The notes under the pieces: generated by a model
Databases searched by the model: none
Told to the model about the DNA's origin: nothing
The model's input: only the letters and a program-made list of their open reading frames with translations
Program-made: the position numbers and the translations under genes
Assembly: GCA_011316235.1 (NCBI GenBank)
Contig: QQBE01000001.1
Span: 2,418,001 to 2,482,000, forward strand
DNA from: Mycothermus thermophilus
Taxonomy: Eukaryota > Ascomycota > Sordariomycetes > Sordariales > Chaetomiaceae
Reading direction: 5' to 3'
DNA length: 64,000 bases
Shown here: positions 32,131-43,336 of the stretch, piece by piece
How the letters are laid out: the number at the start of each line of letters is the position of its first letter
How positions within the stretch are numbered: the stretch's first letter is position 1

Positions 32131-34408
32131 GATCGCTTGGACGACCAGGCGCAGGCCTGATGGCGAGCGACTGCGAGGTCAGCGTGACGTGGATTCCTTC
32201 TCACCTCACAGCGCACGACGGCCGCAGCAGAGGATGTCGGACGAGATGCGAGGAAAGAAGGGAAGAGGGTGTTGAAGGCACAAGGTCATTGAAGGCTGTC
32301 GAGTTGTGACACAAGGCCTTGTAGTTGGCCGACGGCTGGGAGATGCTGTGCCGTGAGCATGCAGACAGATTGGATGGCCTGGAGCTGGCGGTGATAGAAA
32401 GGAAGAGAGGGAAGTGTTGGGTTGAATGTCGTTGCCACAGGTCAAAGAGATAGTACCTAAGATACGCAGAAGTGGTGTCTCACCGCAAAAAAGGAATGCT
32501 AGGAAAAGAAAAAGAAGAATATAACGGTGGTCATGCGAGGTTGTAGCCGTTCCGTCGTCGAGTCGTACGTTGTAGCAGCCAAGAGGAAAGGAGGTGGTGC
32601 GGCGAAAGTTGGCATCATGAATTGGATGGAAAGCAGCGCTTAAGTTAGTTGCGTAGTCGCCGGGCTGAGGCCCAACCTTCCAGGTTCCAGGTTGGATGAC
32701 AAGAGAAGACGGCGATCCCAGGCTCTGGGGTCCGACCCATGCGAATCATGGATGGTCCCATGTGTCCCATGTGTTTCCACCGCGGCTCCCACGGTTCCCA
32801 CTGTCCGCACGAGGATCCGACCGACGGAGACGGCGTGGTGCCGGACCCCGAACACCTCAGCGTGCGCCGGTGGTGGGGCGCTACCTGAGTTACTACTGTA
32901 TGTATGTACATACATACATACATACTGTACTGTGGTAGGGGTCAGGGGTCAGGGGCAAGGGGGAAACTCTCAGCTGGGGGATCTCCCTCGCCAGGAAGAA
33001 CCGAAGCAGTGGATGTGGATGGACAAGCCAGGCCATGAAACGAGGCCTCAACGCCTCAAAAAGTCTCAGGTTGCCTCGGAGGAGCTGCAAATCAGATCGG
33101 CAAGGCTGTATTTTTGATTGTGTTTCGACACTTTGCCATTGATACACACAACACAAGCTGCCAAGGTCAAAGATGAAAATGTCAGGCTGGTTTTGGCCAC
33201 CCATGCATGCTAACTAGTGTAGACGATGCTGTCAAAGCCGGCTGAAGGCCGAGAGACCAAGTGGACACCGCTTCTCCTGTTCGGGCCGTCCACAGATATT
33301 TTTTTTTCAGTGCAATTGATGAGGGGTCTTCAATTTGCCATTCACTTCACCTATTGAGGGGTTCCAGTGGTCTGGGAGCCAGAAAAGCAATGGGCCAGGA
33401 AAGCCCGGCTACAGTCAGGCGATCGGCCAGATCCGAGTCCCCAGTGCATCTCCAACACACGACAATACTTACGGCTCAACACAAAAGTCGCCGAGGTAAG
33501 CTGGGGATGGTCGATTGCGTTCACCCGGGGTCCCGTTCTGTGCAACCTGCAAACAAGCTCACATGGCCAACCTCAACCTTGTGTCTGGAGGTCTCGGATG
33601 CGTTGCCCACGTTGGATGGCGCGGTCTCTCGACTGGCATGCAGCATGCAGCTGTGCAGATGGGGACAAACCTACGTGGTCGTACAGAAGGGCGGTGTTGA
33701 GCGTTCCAGATTTCGTTATCGGTCTCGGGGAGGAAGAATTTACAAGTCCGATTTCTTTGGTTCGGGATTGGTTTTAACATGGCAACCCAACTCCGATTAA
33801 TAATCCATCCGAACCGCAACATCGTGGAGCCGAAGAGCCTCAAAAAGTTGATAATCCCGCAACACCATCCGCCAGAAGCCGAAGGTGCCCGTTTGCCCGG
33901 GGAATACTGTGTTTTTGCGTCATGTGCTGTGTGCAGAGTACTTATGTCATGATCTCACGCCAGAGGTGAGGAGGAAAGCTCACGAGATGTTGAGCTCGAA
34001 ACGACGTCAGCACAGCCTGATGGTCATGGGCACTGAACGGAGGATGCTCCGGCTGCTTCGGCAGTTTCTCGAGGTGTCAACTAATCATTAAGCTTAGTTG
34101 GAGAGCTTTCTTGCTTGTAGGTTACATCCCGTCCCGCTGCATTCGCGAGGGAAACAGATGCGAGAGAAGCATGAGCTTTCCGAGTTTGCGTGTTCCGCGA
34201 GGTTTCCATTGTCATCAGTGGCTTCCCGGCCATGCCGCTCCACCGGGTCCGCCTGCAACCCTGGGCTACCCGAACCCTTACTGTAGACGGCCGGTTGGAG
34301 TCAATTCCAACCCTAACCCTTGGGTTCCTACGACTTCACGCAACCCTGAACCAACTGCAATGGATGAAACAACACCTCATCACCTCAGTTCTCAAAACAC
34401 ACCTCACC
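32131..34408. other. Intergenic stretch between divergent genes
   Basis: About 2.3 kb between the divergent starts of the 932-codon gene and GPI18. It should hold both promoters. A palindromic TGTA/TACA microsatellite is at 32897-32929. No gene is supported. Confidence 0.5.
32897..32929. repeat. TATG/TACA palindromic microsatellite
   Basis: TGTATGTATGTACATACATA and further TACA units form a self-complementary run that could extrude as a hairpin. It lies in the region between two divergent genes. Confidence 0.8.
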
Positions 34409-36154
34409 ATGTCCTCACCACCACCCCAGCCATCCTTATTATCCACCACCGCCCTCGCCCACCCCTACCGTACCCTCACCGCAGCCTTCGTCGTCTGGAA
34501 ATTTGTCCTCCTCCTCATCGCCATCGGCGCCGTCCTGGCCGGGGAAGCCTACGACACGTCCGCCAACATTGTCATCCTCGGCACCAATCCCGCCATCGCA
34601 GGAGGAGGAGGAACAACACAACCCCCGTCCTTTCTCTCTCGTCTGGTTGCCCGCCTCACAAGCTGGGACGCAATCTACTTTACCAGCATCTCCAGGGACG
34701 GCTATGTGCATGAGCAGTTCTGGGCATTTGGGAGCGGCTTGCCCGGGGTTGTAAGGGGGGTTTTGAAGGGTGAGTGAGTTATGACTTTACCTGAGGTTCA
34801 ATCAATTAACCAAACCTTTCATTTATACATCCATTTCTATTTCTGCCATGCCTATCTATCTATCTTTCTTCCACATCATTCCCACTAACCAAACAACCAA
34901 CCTCATCCAGCGTCCCAATCCCTAGGTCTCATCACCCCTTCCTCCCCGAACCATACCCTCCTCCCCGAATCCCTCATCGCCATCACCACCGCCAACACCG
35001 CCCACCTCCTTTCCGCATTCATCCTCCACCGTCTCGGCGCCCTCCTCTTTCCACGCCAGCAGCAGCAGCAGCACCCCTCCTCCCCCATCCCGCTCATCGC
35101 GGCGTTGCTGCACATCCTCTCCCCCGCTGGCCTCTTTCTCTCCGCGCCCTATTCCGAAAGCTCCTTCGCCTTGCTATCGTTCGTTGGCTATCTCCTGTTT
35201 GCGCTCGCCCACCAGGCTCAGCAGCATCAGCATGAGAAAGGTGGTGGTGGTGCCAGGCGAGACGCCTACACCCTCGCCGCCGGCGTGGTGTTTGGCGCGG
35301 CGACCGTGTTTCGCAGCAACGGCGTGCTGAACGGGCTTTTGTTTGCTTGGGAGGGGGCGAGGATTCTCCCGGAGCTGGGGAGGCGGAACGTCTCGGTGAG
35401 GGAGAGGGTTGGGGTTGTGAGACAGCTGGTGGTGTTGGGGATTGCTGGGGTGGGTGTTGCGTTGGGGACGGTGGTGCCGCAGGCGGTGGCGTATCGGAGG
35501 TTTTGTCTTTCTGGTAGTGGTGATGGGGAAGGAAAGGAGGTGAGGGAGTGGTGTGTTCGGTGGGTGCCGAGTATTTATGCTTTTGTGCAGGCGTATTATT
35601 GGTATGTTGCTCTGTCTCGTTTCCCTCGAGGTTGGGGATTGATGATGGGGATGTAAGCTGACGTGGTGGACAGGAATACCGGGTTCTTGCGGTACTGGAC
35701 GGTTTCTAACCTTCCTCTATTCCTCCTCGCCGCGCCCATGTTGACGATACTCGTCGTCTCCGGCGTAGCTCAGCTCAAGGGAGGAGGCGTGGTGACCACC
35801 CGGTCATCATCATCGGCGGAAACATCTACACCACCGGAAAAGAAGAACCCAACAACTCCTACTACTTCCACCCCCAGCAGCGCAACCTCTTCTCAGCAGG
35901 AGAGGCTCACTTCCCTCCTCACCTCCTCCGCCGCGGCCCAAGTCCTCCTCGCCATCCTCGCTCTGACATCCTACCACGTCCAAATCATCACCCGCCTCTC
36001 GTCGGGGTATCCGCTGTGGTATTGGTGGGTGGCGGGGAAGTTGGTCTCAAGCGAGGAGAGAGATAGGGTCTTGGCCAACCGGATCGTGACCTTCATGGTG
36101 GTGTACGCGGCCGTGCAGGGGGTGTTGTTCGCGTCGTTTTTGCCGCCGGCTTGA
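34409..36154 (+). CDS. GPI18: GPI mannosyltransferase 2 (PIG-V family)
   Basis: Gpi18/PIG-V adds the second mannose to the GPI anchor precursor in the ER lumen, using dolichol-phosphate mannose. Exons are 34409-34769, 34911-35601 and 35674-36154, with introns of 141 and 72 bases; the product is 510 residues. The family marker WDAIYF with Asp87 lies in the first lumenal loop. Hydrophobic membrane segments run through the whole protein, and NTGFLRYWTVSNLPLFLLAAPM near the third exon start is typical of the family. SSGYPLWYWW sits near the C-terminus. A Gln repeat near 35055 and a Ser/Thr-rich loop near 35810 are insertions. I chose the ATG in ACCATGTCC; an in-frame ATG at 34364 would add 15 residues. 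Confidence 0.93.
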
Positions 36155-36602
36155 GAGATTCGTCGGTGTGGTTGCTTGCTTGCTTTGGGGTGTGAGGGAT
36201 GGGGTTTGTTGAGGTTGGTTCAGGTATTTATTTAGCAGGCTGTTGTGGGTTGTTGTTTGCTATGGGTCGTAATAGATGGAATGGTGTTAGGATATTGGTT
36301 TTGAGTTGTGAAATTACATACCTATGGATGTGCAGCGGCCCGTCGGCCGGAAATTGGGACGTATGTAATGTCATATATCACTGCAGCTTTTCTTCCCATT
36401 GTATTCTTGGTTGACGTTTTCCACGTCTACGCTTGTTCTTTCCGTTTTATACTCTTTTAGTTTCTTTCTAGCTAGTCTATTTACAGGAAAACCGTTCCCT
36501 CGTGGGCCGGGTGAAAAACCTGTCCACCCCCTCCGTATCCTGGGTCGACTAGATCCATCTACCACGAAACCTGCCGACCCATGATTAGCCAAGCATCGCA
36601 CC
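36155..36602. other. Convergent 3' region with a LINE 3' fragment
   Basis: GPI18 and the next minus-strand gene converge here. The stretch contains the hairpin motif described at 36482-36522. Short polyA- and T-rich runs fit 3' untranslated regions. No gene is seen. Confidence 0.5.
36482..36522. repeat. Second copy of the LINE hairpin motif
   Basis: ACAGGAAAACC, a CTCGTGGGCCGGGTG core and AAAAACCTGT match the block at 24840-24882 with a few differences. No other LINE sequence is obvious beside it. It may be the end of a heavily truncated LINE insertion or part of a separate small element. Confidence 0.5.
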
Positions 36603-38231
36603 TCACAACGTCAAAACCATCTCTTTCAACTCACCACCCATGCAGCAATTTCTCGTCAGCATCGGAAGCGGCTCGGAAAACCTGACTTTCCTCTCCTGCC
36701 ACGACGGCGAAGGCCGTACCACGTCCAGAATTTGACAGCATGGTAGCTCCCTCCGAGCCGGGCACTTGCGATCCCTGTATTCGTCCAAGATCGCCCGATT
36801 CAGAGGCACAGGTGACGGGTTTCTAACTCTGATTCGAGCCGGACGTAACGGCGGGCAATACATCGCAACATCGTCCGCATTGCCTCTGTGCGTTGGTTCC
36901 GGAGGCTCCTTCCAGAACCCAATTTTGCCGCCGCGACGCACCTTCAGAGGCTCGAGAGTTGGAGATTGAGGAGAACACGCCGGAGGGACAGTGCTGTTGG
37001 ATTTGTCAACTGGCGACTCGCGCATGCAGGGGAGGTTCAAATGCTTCGGCGGCTCCTCCATGCCCGCGGTGAAGGTGAGCAGGGGGTTGGGATCGAGTGG
37101 TGCGGGAGTGGCGTCTTGCCATGGGTTGCGGAACGGCTCGAGAATGAGGGGCGGAAGCTGCGGCGGCAGGCTGACGACTTTGAAAGCGCTCGGGTTGAAT
37201 AACGGCTCGGGAGTTGGCGCGTCGACGGCTTGGAAGAAGTTGTAGATCCACCCAGCGCGGAGCATGCACAGGTATGCGATCGTCGGGCCGAGCCACAGGC
37301 CGAGGACGGCGCCGTAGGTCGCTTTGAAGATGAAGACGTCGTGGTGGTGGGGGAGGAGCCTGGGATTGTGTTTCTTAGGGTGGATCACCAGGGAAGAGAA
37401 GGACGGAAAAGGGGTAAGGTAAGGTAGGTACTCACCAATCGCCATGATCTTCCACTCTAGCAGCTATGAGCAACCCAACTGCAGGCCCAATCATGACCGC
37501 ATACGCCGGACCCGCCAGCATCAACCCGCGAAGCAGAAACCCAAAGACCAGACACACGGTCTTGCACACCGGGGCTAGGTCGGGCCGGTTCTGACAGAAC
37601 CGGAGTGCCCACCCTTCTACGTTGCGCTTGTTCAGGAGGAAGAACCAGCGCAAGAACCGGCCCCGAGGCTCCTTGCAGGTGTACAGCGGCTTGACGCGGC
37701 TGCAGACCAGTGCGCGGCTCACCATGCACTGGATGACGGTCGTGAGCAGGGCGTCGGTCACGAGCGGTGCTGGGCCGTGGAACAGAGATGGCGGCGGCAG
37801 CGGTGGCACGCCCGTGCCTTGGGGACGGGAGTGCATGACTGGGATGAAATGGCAGTGACGTTAGAATTGTTGAGTGAGTGGGTGAGTCACTTCCTTTACC
37901 CAACCTGGAAGGGAGAAGGAAAAAAGGATGGAAGATGTGGCAAGACAAGTGATCGTGAGCAAGTCAGGAGGGACTTACGGAACGCAGTCAAAAGCCCCAG
38001 TCCCCCACCCATCAGCATGGCCGGGACAGCCACGCGCACCAGGAGGAACAAGACCTGAGTCCAGGTCAGCTTGGTCGTGGGAGACCGCAGGTAGGTGATG
38101 CCGGTGGGCATCAGGGACTGGTAGGAGCCGTTGCCGGTTTGGGCCGGGTCGCTGCGGCGAGTGTCGAGTGCCGGGGCGGTAATCCACCACGTCTTGAGTG
38201 GCAGACGCGGGACATGGTCGGTGTGTGACAT
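36603..38231 (-). CDS. Fungal membrane protein of unknown function
   Basis: Three exons: 37979-38231, 37436-37838 and 36603-37359, with introns of 140 and 76 bases and good splice ends; the product is 470 residues. Membrane-like segments are at about residues 60-84 (LFLLVRVAVPAMLMGGGLGLLTAF), about 175-215 (VFGFLLRGLMLAGPAYAVMIGPAVGLLIA) and about 230-255 (ATYGAVLGLWLGPTIAYLCML). The C-terminal 220 residues are soluble and Pro- and Arg-rich, probably cytosolic. I recognise no domain. The start MSHTDHVPRLPLKTWW is the first ATG in the exon. It converges with GPI18. Confidence 0.8.
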
Positions 38232-39559
38232 TTTGTTGTGATGTTGTGATGTAACAAGTAAAGAAACAAGGTGAGGTTGGAGCTTTGATGATGATGTCGC
38301 TGTACTTGTTGGTGTTGAGGTTGTGTTTTATGTAACTAATACATGAAGTCTAGAGAGGAAGGTAAAGAAAATGGGCAAGTAGATATGGTTTTTCGAGTAT
38401 TATCCGAGTCCATTTCGAAGAGGTATGACTCTTTCTTCAACATCACCTTCAATACCTTTTTGGGAAATATAAGCCCTATCATAAGTGTCGAGTCATCAAG
38501 CACGGGAGTCTGATCTTCGATAGTTAATGGCAGGATCGGACGAGCAAGTGACACCTGCGAAGTGAGGAAGAAGGGCCACAGAAAGTGAAATGTCGGTACA
38601 AGGGGTTGCTGGCGAGTTTGCAAAGCATGATGATCTCTAATGTAGACAAATCCGTGGCAGCCAGATTCAGTTGCCAGGACGAGAGCATTGGCAGAAACTC
38701 GCTCTCCTGGCTGTGCCGCCTTGGGCAACCCCGTCGGCCAACCTCAAGCTGTCAGTCCGCCGCCGCAATCTTGATTTCGCCATGCCTGATGGCTGGACCC
38801 GGCGACCCGGGAATCAGTAACAAGTGGGTCAAGGCGCGGGAGACCCACTTTTACCCGCTCAACTGCCGAGAGGGATCTGGGGAAGGAAGACAGGGGTCTT
38901 TCCTGTCCAGGGAAATTTCTAAAAGTGAATGCGGCTCTGTCCGGGCAACACAAAAGAGAGGGCATATGAATGGAGACGGATATTGCCGTCGTTGGAAATC
39001 TTTAACATGATAGCCACGAGCTCTATCTAGAAAGGGCACTGCTGTAAAGTGGGATTGGAGTTGCAACCACGGTTAGAGATGGCGGAACCACGGGCACGGT
39101 GGAAAGAGGTATTTAAGCCGGCATTATTGGCAATGGCTCGTGCGTTGCAAAGCAGATATGCGGCGGACGTGTTGCTTGGAGAATCCATGGTTAAAGACCT
39201 TGTGCTTTCATCCTAGGCTCAGAGCGCAGAGTCGATGGGTATGGCATGTTGTGCTCAAGTGAGCAGGCGCAGGGGTCGAGCAGACCAGGCCAGAGGTAGG
39301 AAGATCAGGCAGTATTAAGAACCGGGTTGCTCGGTGATGAACCTCTCTACCTATATAGCTTAGCAGCGCCCCTCCACGACGGTGACATTTTCCACGGCGT
39401 GTTTCCGCAGCGGAAAATGTTTTTACGATGATAATCCTAACCGTCGCTGCCGCAGAAGTCATTACTGCCTAGAAACTATGTCTTGTTTTTTGTTGAAGAA
39501 GCTAGGAGGAAGGTGGGTGTTCGAAGGGCAGAATTGAAGTTGGTATGTCGAGTCAGCAA
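38232..39559. other. Intergenic stretch, no gene seen
   Basis: About 1.3 kb upstream of the 36603-38231 gene and before the repeat complex. It should contain that gene's promoter. No coding frame or repeat is supported. Confidence 0.5.
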
Positions 39560-39782
39560 GTATATCCTTGAGAGGGAGCCTTGAGGAAGGGAAAGTTAGA
39601 ACTATCACCAAGGTTGTTTTGCTAAACTTGCTAGGTCTGCTGGCCCTGGGGAGTCGTCAAGGCGACATCATTGTTCGTCGTGGCGGCACTATTGGTCGTT
39701 GTGGCATTACCAGCAGTAGCAGCGTTGTTGCCAGTCGTCAGGGCCAAACAGATGCCCGGTTGGAAAGCACTATGTAGACTTT

Positions 39783-39902
39783 ATGCAGAGCCTGCACTCT
39801 GTGGTTAAGGATGAAATCATGGTCGGCTCATCCTCCGAGGAGGAATCGGAAGACGAGTCTGATGATGAGCGGCTTGCGCTCAAGGCCAAGGCCAAGGCCT
39901 GA
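39783..39902 (+). other. Acidic 39-codon frame, possible gene remnant
   Basis: An ATG frame at 39783 ends at TGA 39900-39902. It encodes MQSLHSVVKDEIMVG, an acidic Ser/Glu/Asp run and a KAKAKA end. The same frame is open upstream of the ATG. The amino acid order looks more protein-like than chance, so it may be the end of a decayed gene or transposon ORF. Confidence 0.25.
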
Positions 39903-40031
39903 ACAAAGCCGAACGCAGGCGGTATCTCATCGTGCCGACTATAGCCATTGTACGAGTAGTTATACAAAGGTCACCGTTGCCGTCGTGGAGAGCGTCGTGG
40001 AGGGCGTCGCAGAGGGGTTGACGTCGACGAA

Positions 40032-40185
40032 GAGGTTGACATCACGGACTATAGATTTATAGAAAATTTCAGAATTATGCAGAGGGCAGGCACCATTGCT
40101 GTCACCATTGCCGTCACCTTTGCGGAGGGGCTAATGCTAATAATAGGGTTGATATTATAGACTTATAGACTAATAGTAAATTTTA
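40032..40185. repeat. Two tandem units of about 113 bases
   Basis: Blocks at 40032-40072 and 40145-40185 share a GGTTGA..ACTATAGA..TTATAG..AAATTT pattern. Both are preceded by GCCGTC and GGAGG or GAGGGG sequence. The spacing is about 113 bases. Confidence 0.5.
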
Positions 40186-40222
40186 TAATAACAAAGTGGT
40201 TACTGTCTCTGTTGTGGAGATG

Positions 40223-40483
40223 CCTCTGTAATGTTGCCCCTGTCTACTAAAGCTAGCTCCTCCGAGGCGACTGGTCCCTCTGCAACGACGTCCACGACGA
40301 TATCCGCGACAGCATCCGCAACGTTAACTACTTCCGCCCTGCTCCCCTCTCTATAATCTTAACTTTTTCGCAGCTTTGTAGAAACAAAGAGATTGCTGTT
40401 ACAGAGGGCTGCTGCTGTTGTAGAGACTGTTGTGGAGGCGCTAATTATTGTGTAGGGGTTGAGAACCGCCAAGCTATATAGAG
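40223..40483 (+). repeat. Left arm of large inverted repeat
   Basis: This arm matches the reverse complement of 41051-41360. Shared landmarks in order are CCTCTGTAATGTTGCCCC, CATCCGCAACGTTAACT, CAGCTTTGTAGAAACAAAGA, CAGAGGGCTGCTGCT and ACCGCCAAGCTATATAGAG. It differs mostly by C-to-T and G-to-A changes, more often with the A/T base in this arm, so it has probably decayed faster. Confidence 0.75.
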
Positions 40484-40805
40484 AGACCAACGTTCAGAAG
40501 AGCCTCCTCTCCATCCCTCCTAACAACAGAATACCTGACTCTCTGAACACTCCACGGACGAGGCCCTTCATACTCCTCCTAACAGCCAAGTAACTTCTGA
40601 ACACACCCGACACCTGACACAATACCTTCTACACCCTACCCCCCTCCACTTGATTCTCCCATCCTTTCTTTCATTTCCATCTAGGTCCAAGTACAACAGA
40701 GTACTTGTCCTAGGTCTTTGTCTAGGTTATCCCCGAGTTGCCCCTCTGCTACCACTGGGCACTCTGGTTAACAACCTTAGTAGTGCATACCTTGTGACTT
40801 CCAGT

Positions 40806-40960
40806 TCTCTCTTAGCCACAACCTGAACCAAAGCCATGGCCTTAACGCTTCGGCACCTGCATTTCAGGAACAACTCTCCGCTGTCTCTCAGCCACAACCT
40901 TGGAAATCCTTGGCCTTGAGTTGTATGCACCTGCATATACATTTCGGGAACAAGCTGCTG
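40806..40960 (+). repeat. Imperfect 76-base tandem duplication in the repeat loop
   Basis: AGCCACAACC recurs at 40814 and 40890, and CACCTGCAT and GGAACAA recur in the same order. The two copies are about 76 bases each and cover most of the right half of the loop between the inverted arms. Confidence 0.6.
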
Positions 40961-41050
40961 ACCCATGGCGGGGTCCTATTCCGCCACCGCAGAGACCGTT
41001 GGCTTTGACGGTCCCAAAAATTATAACTTTCACACAGTCCTTAACTGCCC

Positions 41051-41360
41051 TCTATATAGCTTGGCGGTCCTCAACCCCTCCGCAACGGTCAGCGCATTCG
41101 TGACGGTCAGCGCCTCCACAACGGTCTCCGCGACGATAGCAGCAGCCCTCTGCAACGGCAACCTCTTTGTTTCTACAAAGCTGCAGAAGAGTTGATATCG
41201 CGGAAGGGGGGAGAGGGAGGGGGATGGGCAGGGGCAGTCAACGTCGCGGATGCCGTCGTGGATGCCGTCGCGGACACTGCCGTGGAGGGACCGGCCGTCG
41301 CGGAGGAGCTGGTCGTCGCTGAGGAGCTCACCTTTGCGGAGGGGGGCAATATCGTAGAGG
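41051..41360 (-). repeat. Right arm of large inverted repeat
   Basis: Reverse complement partner of 40223-40483, about 50 bases longer because of small insertions. The inner end carries CTATATAG, as in the left arm, so the two arms place TATA-like boxes facing each other across a 567-base loop. It keeps more CpG and CpA than the left arm. Confidence 0.75.
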
Positions 41361-41499
41361 CGTCGAGGTTGCCGAGGGTAGTTGACGTCACGGAGGGCCG
41401 TTGCAGTGGCCGTCGCAGAGACCGTCGCGGAGGGGGCAATATTGTAGAGGTATCGAGCTTACCTATGTTCCACAGAGGCATCAACGTTGGGTAGGGGTC

Positions 41500-42040
41500 A
41501 ATGTCACAGAGGGACCGATGCTTAACAGGAGTCGACTTCGTGGAGGGGATAGGAATCGACATCATGGAGGCGCCGATCTGGATGGGTGTCGGCTTCGCGA
41601 AGGGGTCGACTTTTCAGAGGTATTGAAGTTGGATTCTACAGTTGTAAAAAGGTCGACTTCTCGGAGGTATTAAGGTTATATTCTACATCTGTAAAAAAAA
41701 AAGTCGACGTTACAGAGGCGTTGACCGTGGATACCTGAGGGGTCGACTTCACAGAGGCGTCAAGCTTGTGTTCTATACTCGTGGACAAGTCGATGTCACT
41801 GAGGCGTCAATGCTGGATGGGTGTCGGCTTTGCGGAAGGACCGACATACAGAGGGGTTGGGGGTTACGTTCTACAGTTGTGGAAAAGTCAACGTCACGGA
41901 GGCGACGATGCTTAGCAGGAGTCGACTTCGTGGAGGGGCCGGCATCACAGAGTGGTTGAGATTATATTCTACAGTCGTGGACAAGTGGACGTCACGAAGG
42001 CACCGACGTTGGATAGGCGTCGACTTCGCTGAGGTGTTAA
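41500..42040 (+). repeat. Degenerate tandem array, period near 98 bases
   Basis: The block TTCTACAGTYGTGGACAAGT and variants recurs at about 41634, 41681, 41771, 41869 and 41967. The last three are 98-99 bases apart. Between them GTCGACTTCGTGGAGGGG-type and GACGTCACGGAGGCG-type blocks also recur. The left part is more decayed and has a run of A. Confidence 0.65.
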
Positions 42041-42060
42041 GAACCGCAGCAAGTGACACA

Positions 42061-43336
42061 AAGAGCGGCTTGACTGGGCTTCCTCGGGCGTTGAGCCCTG
42101 AACCTCCTTCGGAGCGTTGATGTGACACTGCTGCCAGCGACCTTGCCAGAGGCCCGCCGTAGGGACTGGGACCTGGGTGTGCCAGGGCTGCTTGCTTCTT
42201 GTTAGGGGGACACGGCTTGGGGCTGGTCTGAGCTAGTCAAGATTGGACATTCTATGTTAGGCACTAGTCCAAGGCTCCTTGATCAACCAACCCTTTACGA
42301 CGTAGCTATGCCTCTTCAACTGTTCAAAACCCGGCTGGTATTGTTTGTTGAATTTCTGGAGGATTGTCTTGTTCATTATAATTGTTTGTGATTCAGGTGT
42401 TGAAGCCAGCACCTTAGCCAGAGCCTGAGCCAGAGTGACTTGGGCAAGGAGGCCGGAGGTGGAGGTGGACCTTGGTTTCCAGGACCATTGTTCTTTATCT
42501 TGCTCAAAGCAACAGGCTTTCAGCTTGTTCCTACAAACTACAGGGAGATGCTGGGCGTCAGAGCACCGGACGTCAGCTTCCCGGAGATTGTATACATCCA
42601 TGAAGTCTGGATAATACAGATGTTTGAAGATTTGGCATTCTTTGTACCTTGACTTGCTTTGCTCTACCGCTGGCCCTTCTTAACTCTACTAGGCACAAAC
42701 TCATAACCAGCTAGCTTGCTTCCCTGTTTAATGTCAACAAAGTCTTCGAAACGTTTGCTGATCGTGATCCTCATTCGACAGGTGATGGTGCGACGAGACG
42801 GACTCAACAAGAAGAATCATGACGACATAGACAGCGGTGACTTGGGGGTGTTGTTGTTGTGGTTGTAGTTTAAGGACTCAAGAAAGCTTCCGCAAAGACC
42901 TCTGATTCACTTCACATACTTCTCACAACCATCCAATCACAACTACAATGAAACATCAAGTAAAGAAGATTTCGCAGACCCCAGTCCGAAGCAAGCTCGC
43001 ATTCACATACGAAGCCTGCATCATGTATATTGTGCTCTTTGTTCAGACACCGACTCAGACACGCAGCCTGTCCGTCTGCTGTTCCTTTCCCCATACCAAT
43101 CCCCTTGACAAGGAGGTAACCAATCCGCCAAAAGAATCGAATGTATATACACAAAGCCGTTCTTCCAGAAACGAAAGCAACAAAAAGGTATGTACAATAA
43201 ACAAAATCACGAATCGAAATCATCCTTTTCATGTCCGTTCCATGACGGACAATGCAGGCGAGAGTGAGAAAACCAGGGCGGACTGGCAAGCACTTAGTTA
43301 GGCCACCTCGACCTTCTTTCTCAGTGACGAAGGATC
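42061..43336. other. Stretch right of the repeat complex
   Basis: About 1.3 kb up to the AA9 stop codon. It includes one uncertain minus-strand frame (42257-42601), listed separately. The rest looks like 3' flanking sequence of the AA9 gene. No RNA gene is seen. Confidence 0.45.
42257..42601 (-). CDS. Uncertain ORF, 114 residues
   Basis: The product begins MDVYNLREADVRCSDAQHLP and ends with a fairly protein-like segment around NKTILQKFNKQYQPGF. There is no signal peptide, membrane segment or known domain. It lies beside the repeat complex and could be part of a decayed element. Chance remains likely. Confidence 0.25.
   Translation of the reverse strand: MDVYNLREADVRCSDAQHLPVVCRNKLKACCFEQDKEQWSWKPRSTSTSGLLAQVTLAQALAKVLASTPESQTIIMNKTILQKFNKQYQPGFEQLKRHSYVVKGWLIKEPWTSA

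Larger units (their letters stand above)
39560..42060. repeat. Complex of degenerate tandem and inverted repeats
   Basis: Almost all of this stretch is built from related GTCGACG-, CGGAGG- and TCCGCGACG-rich units. Tandem units lie at the left (about 40030-40185) and right (about 41500-42040). A large inverted repeat lies between them (40223-40483 and 41051-41360). I recognise no known transposon, terminal inverted repeat or target-site duplication. Many differences between copies are C/T or G/A transitions, as RIP or methylation decay would give. Parts are listed separately. Confidence 0.7.
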
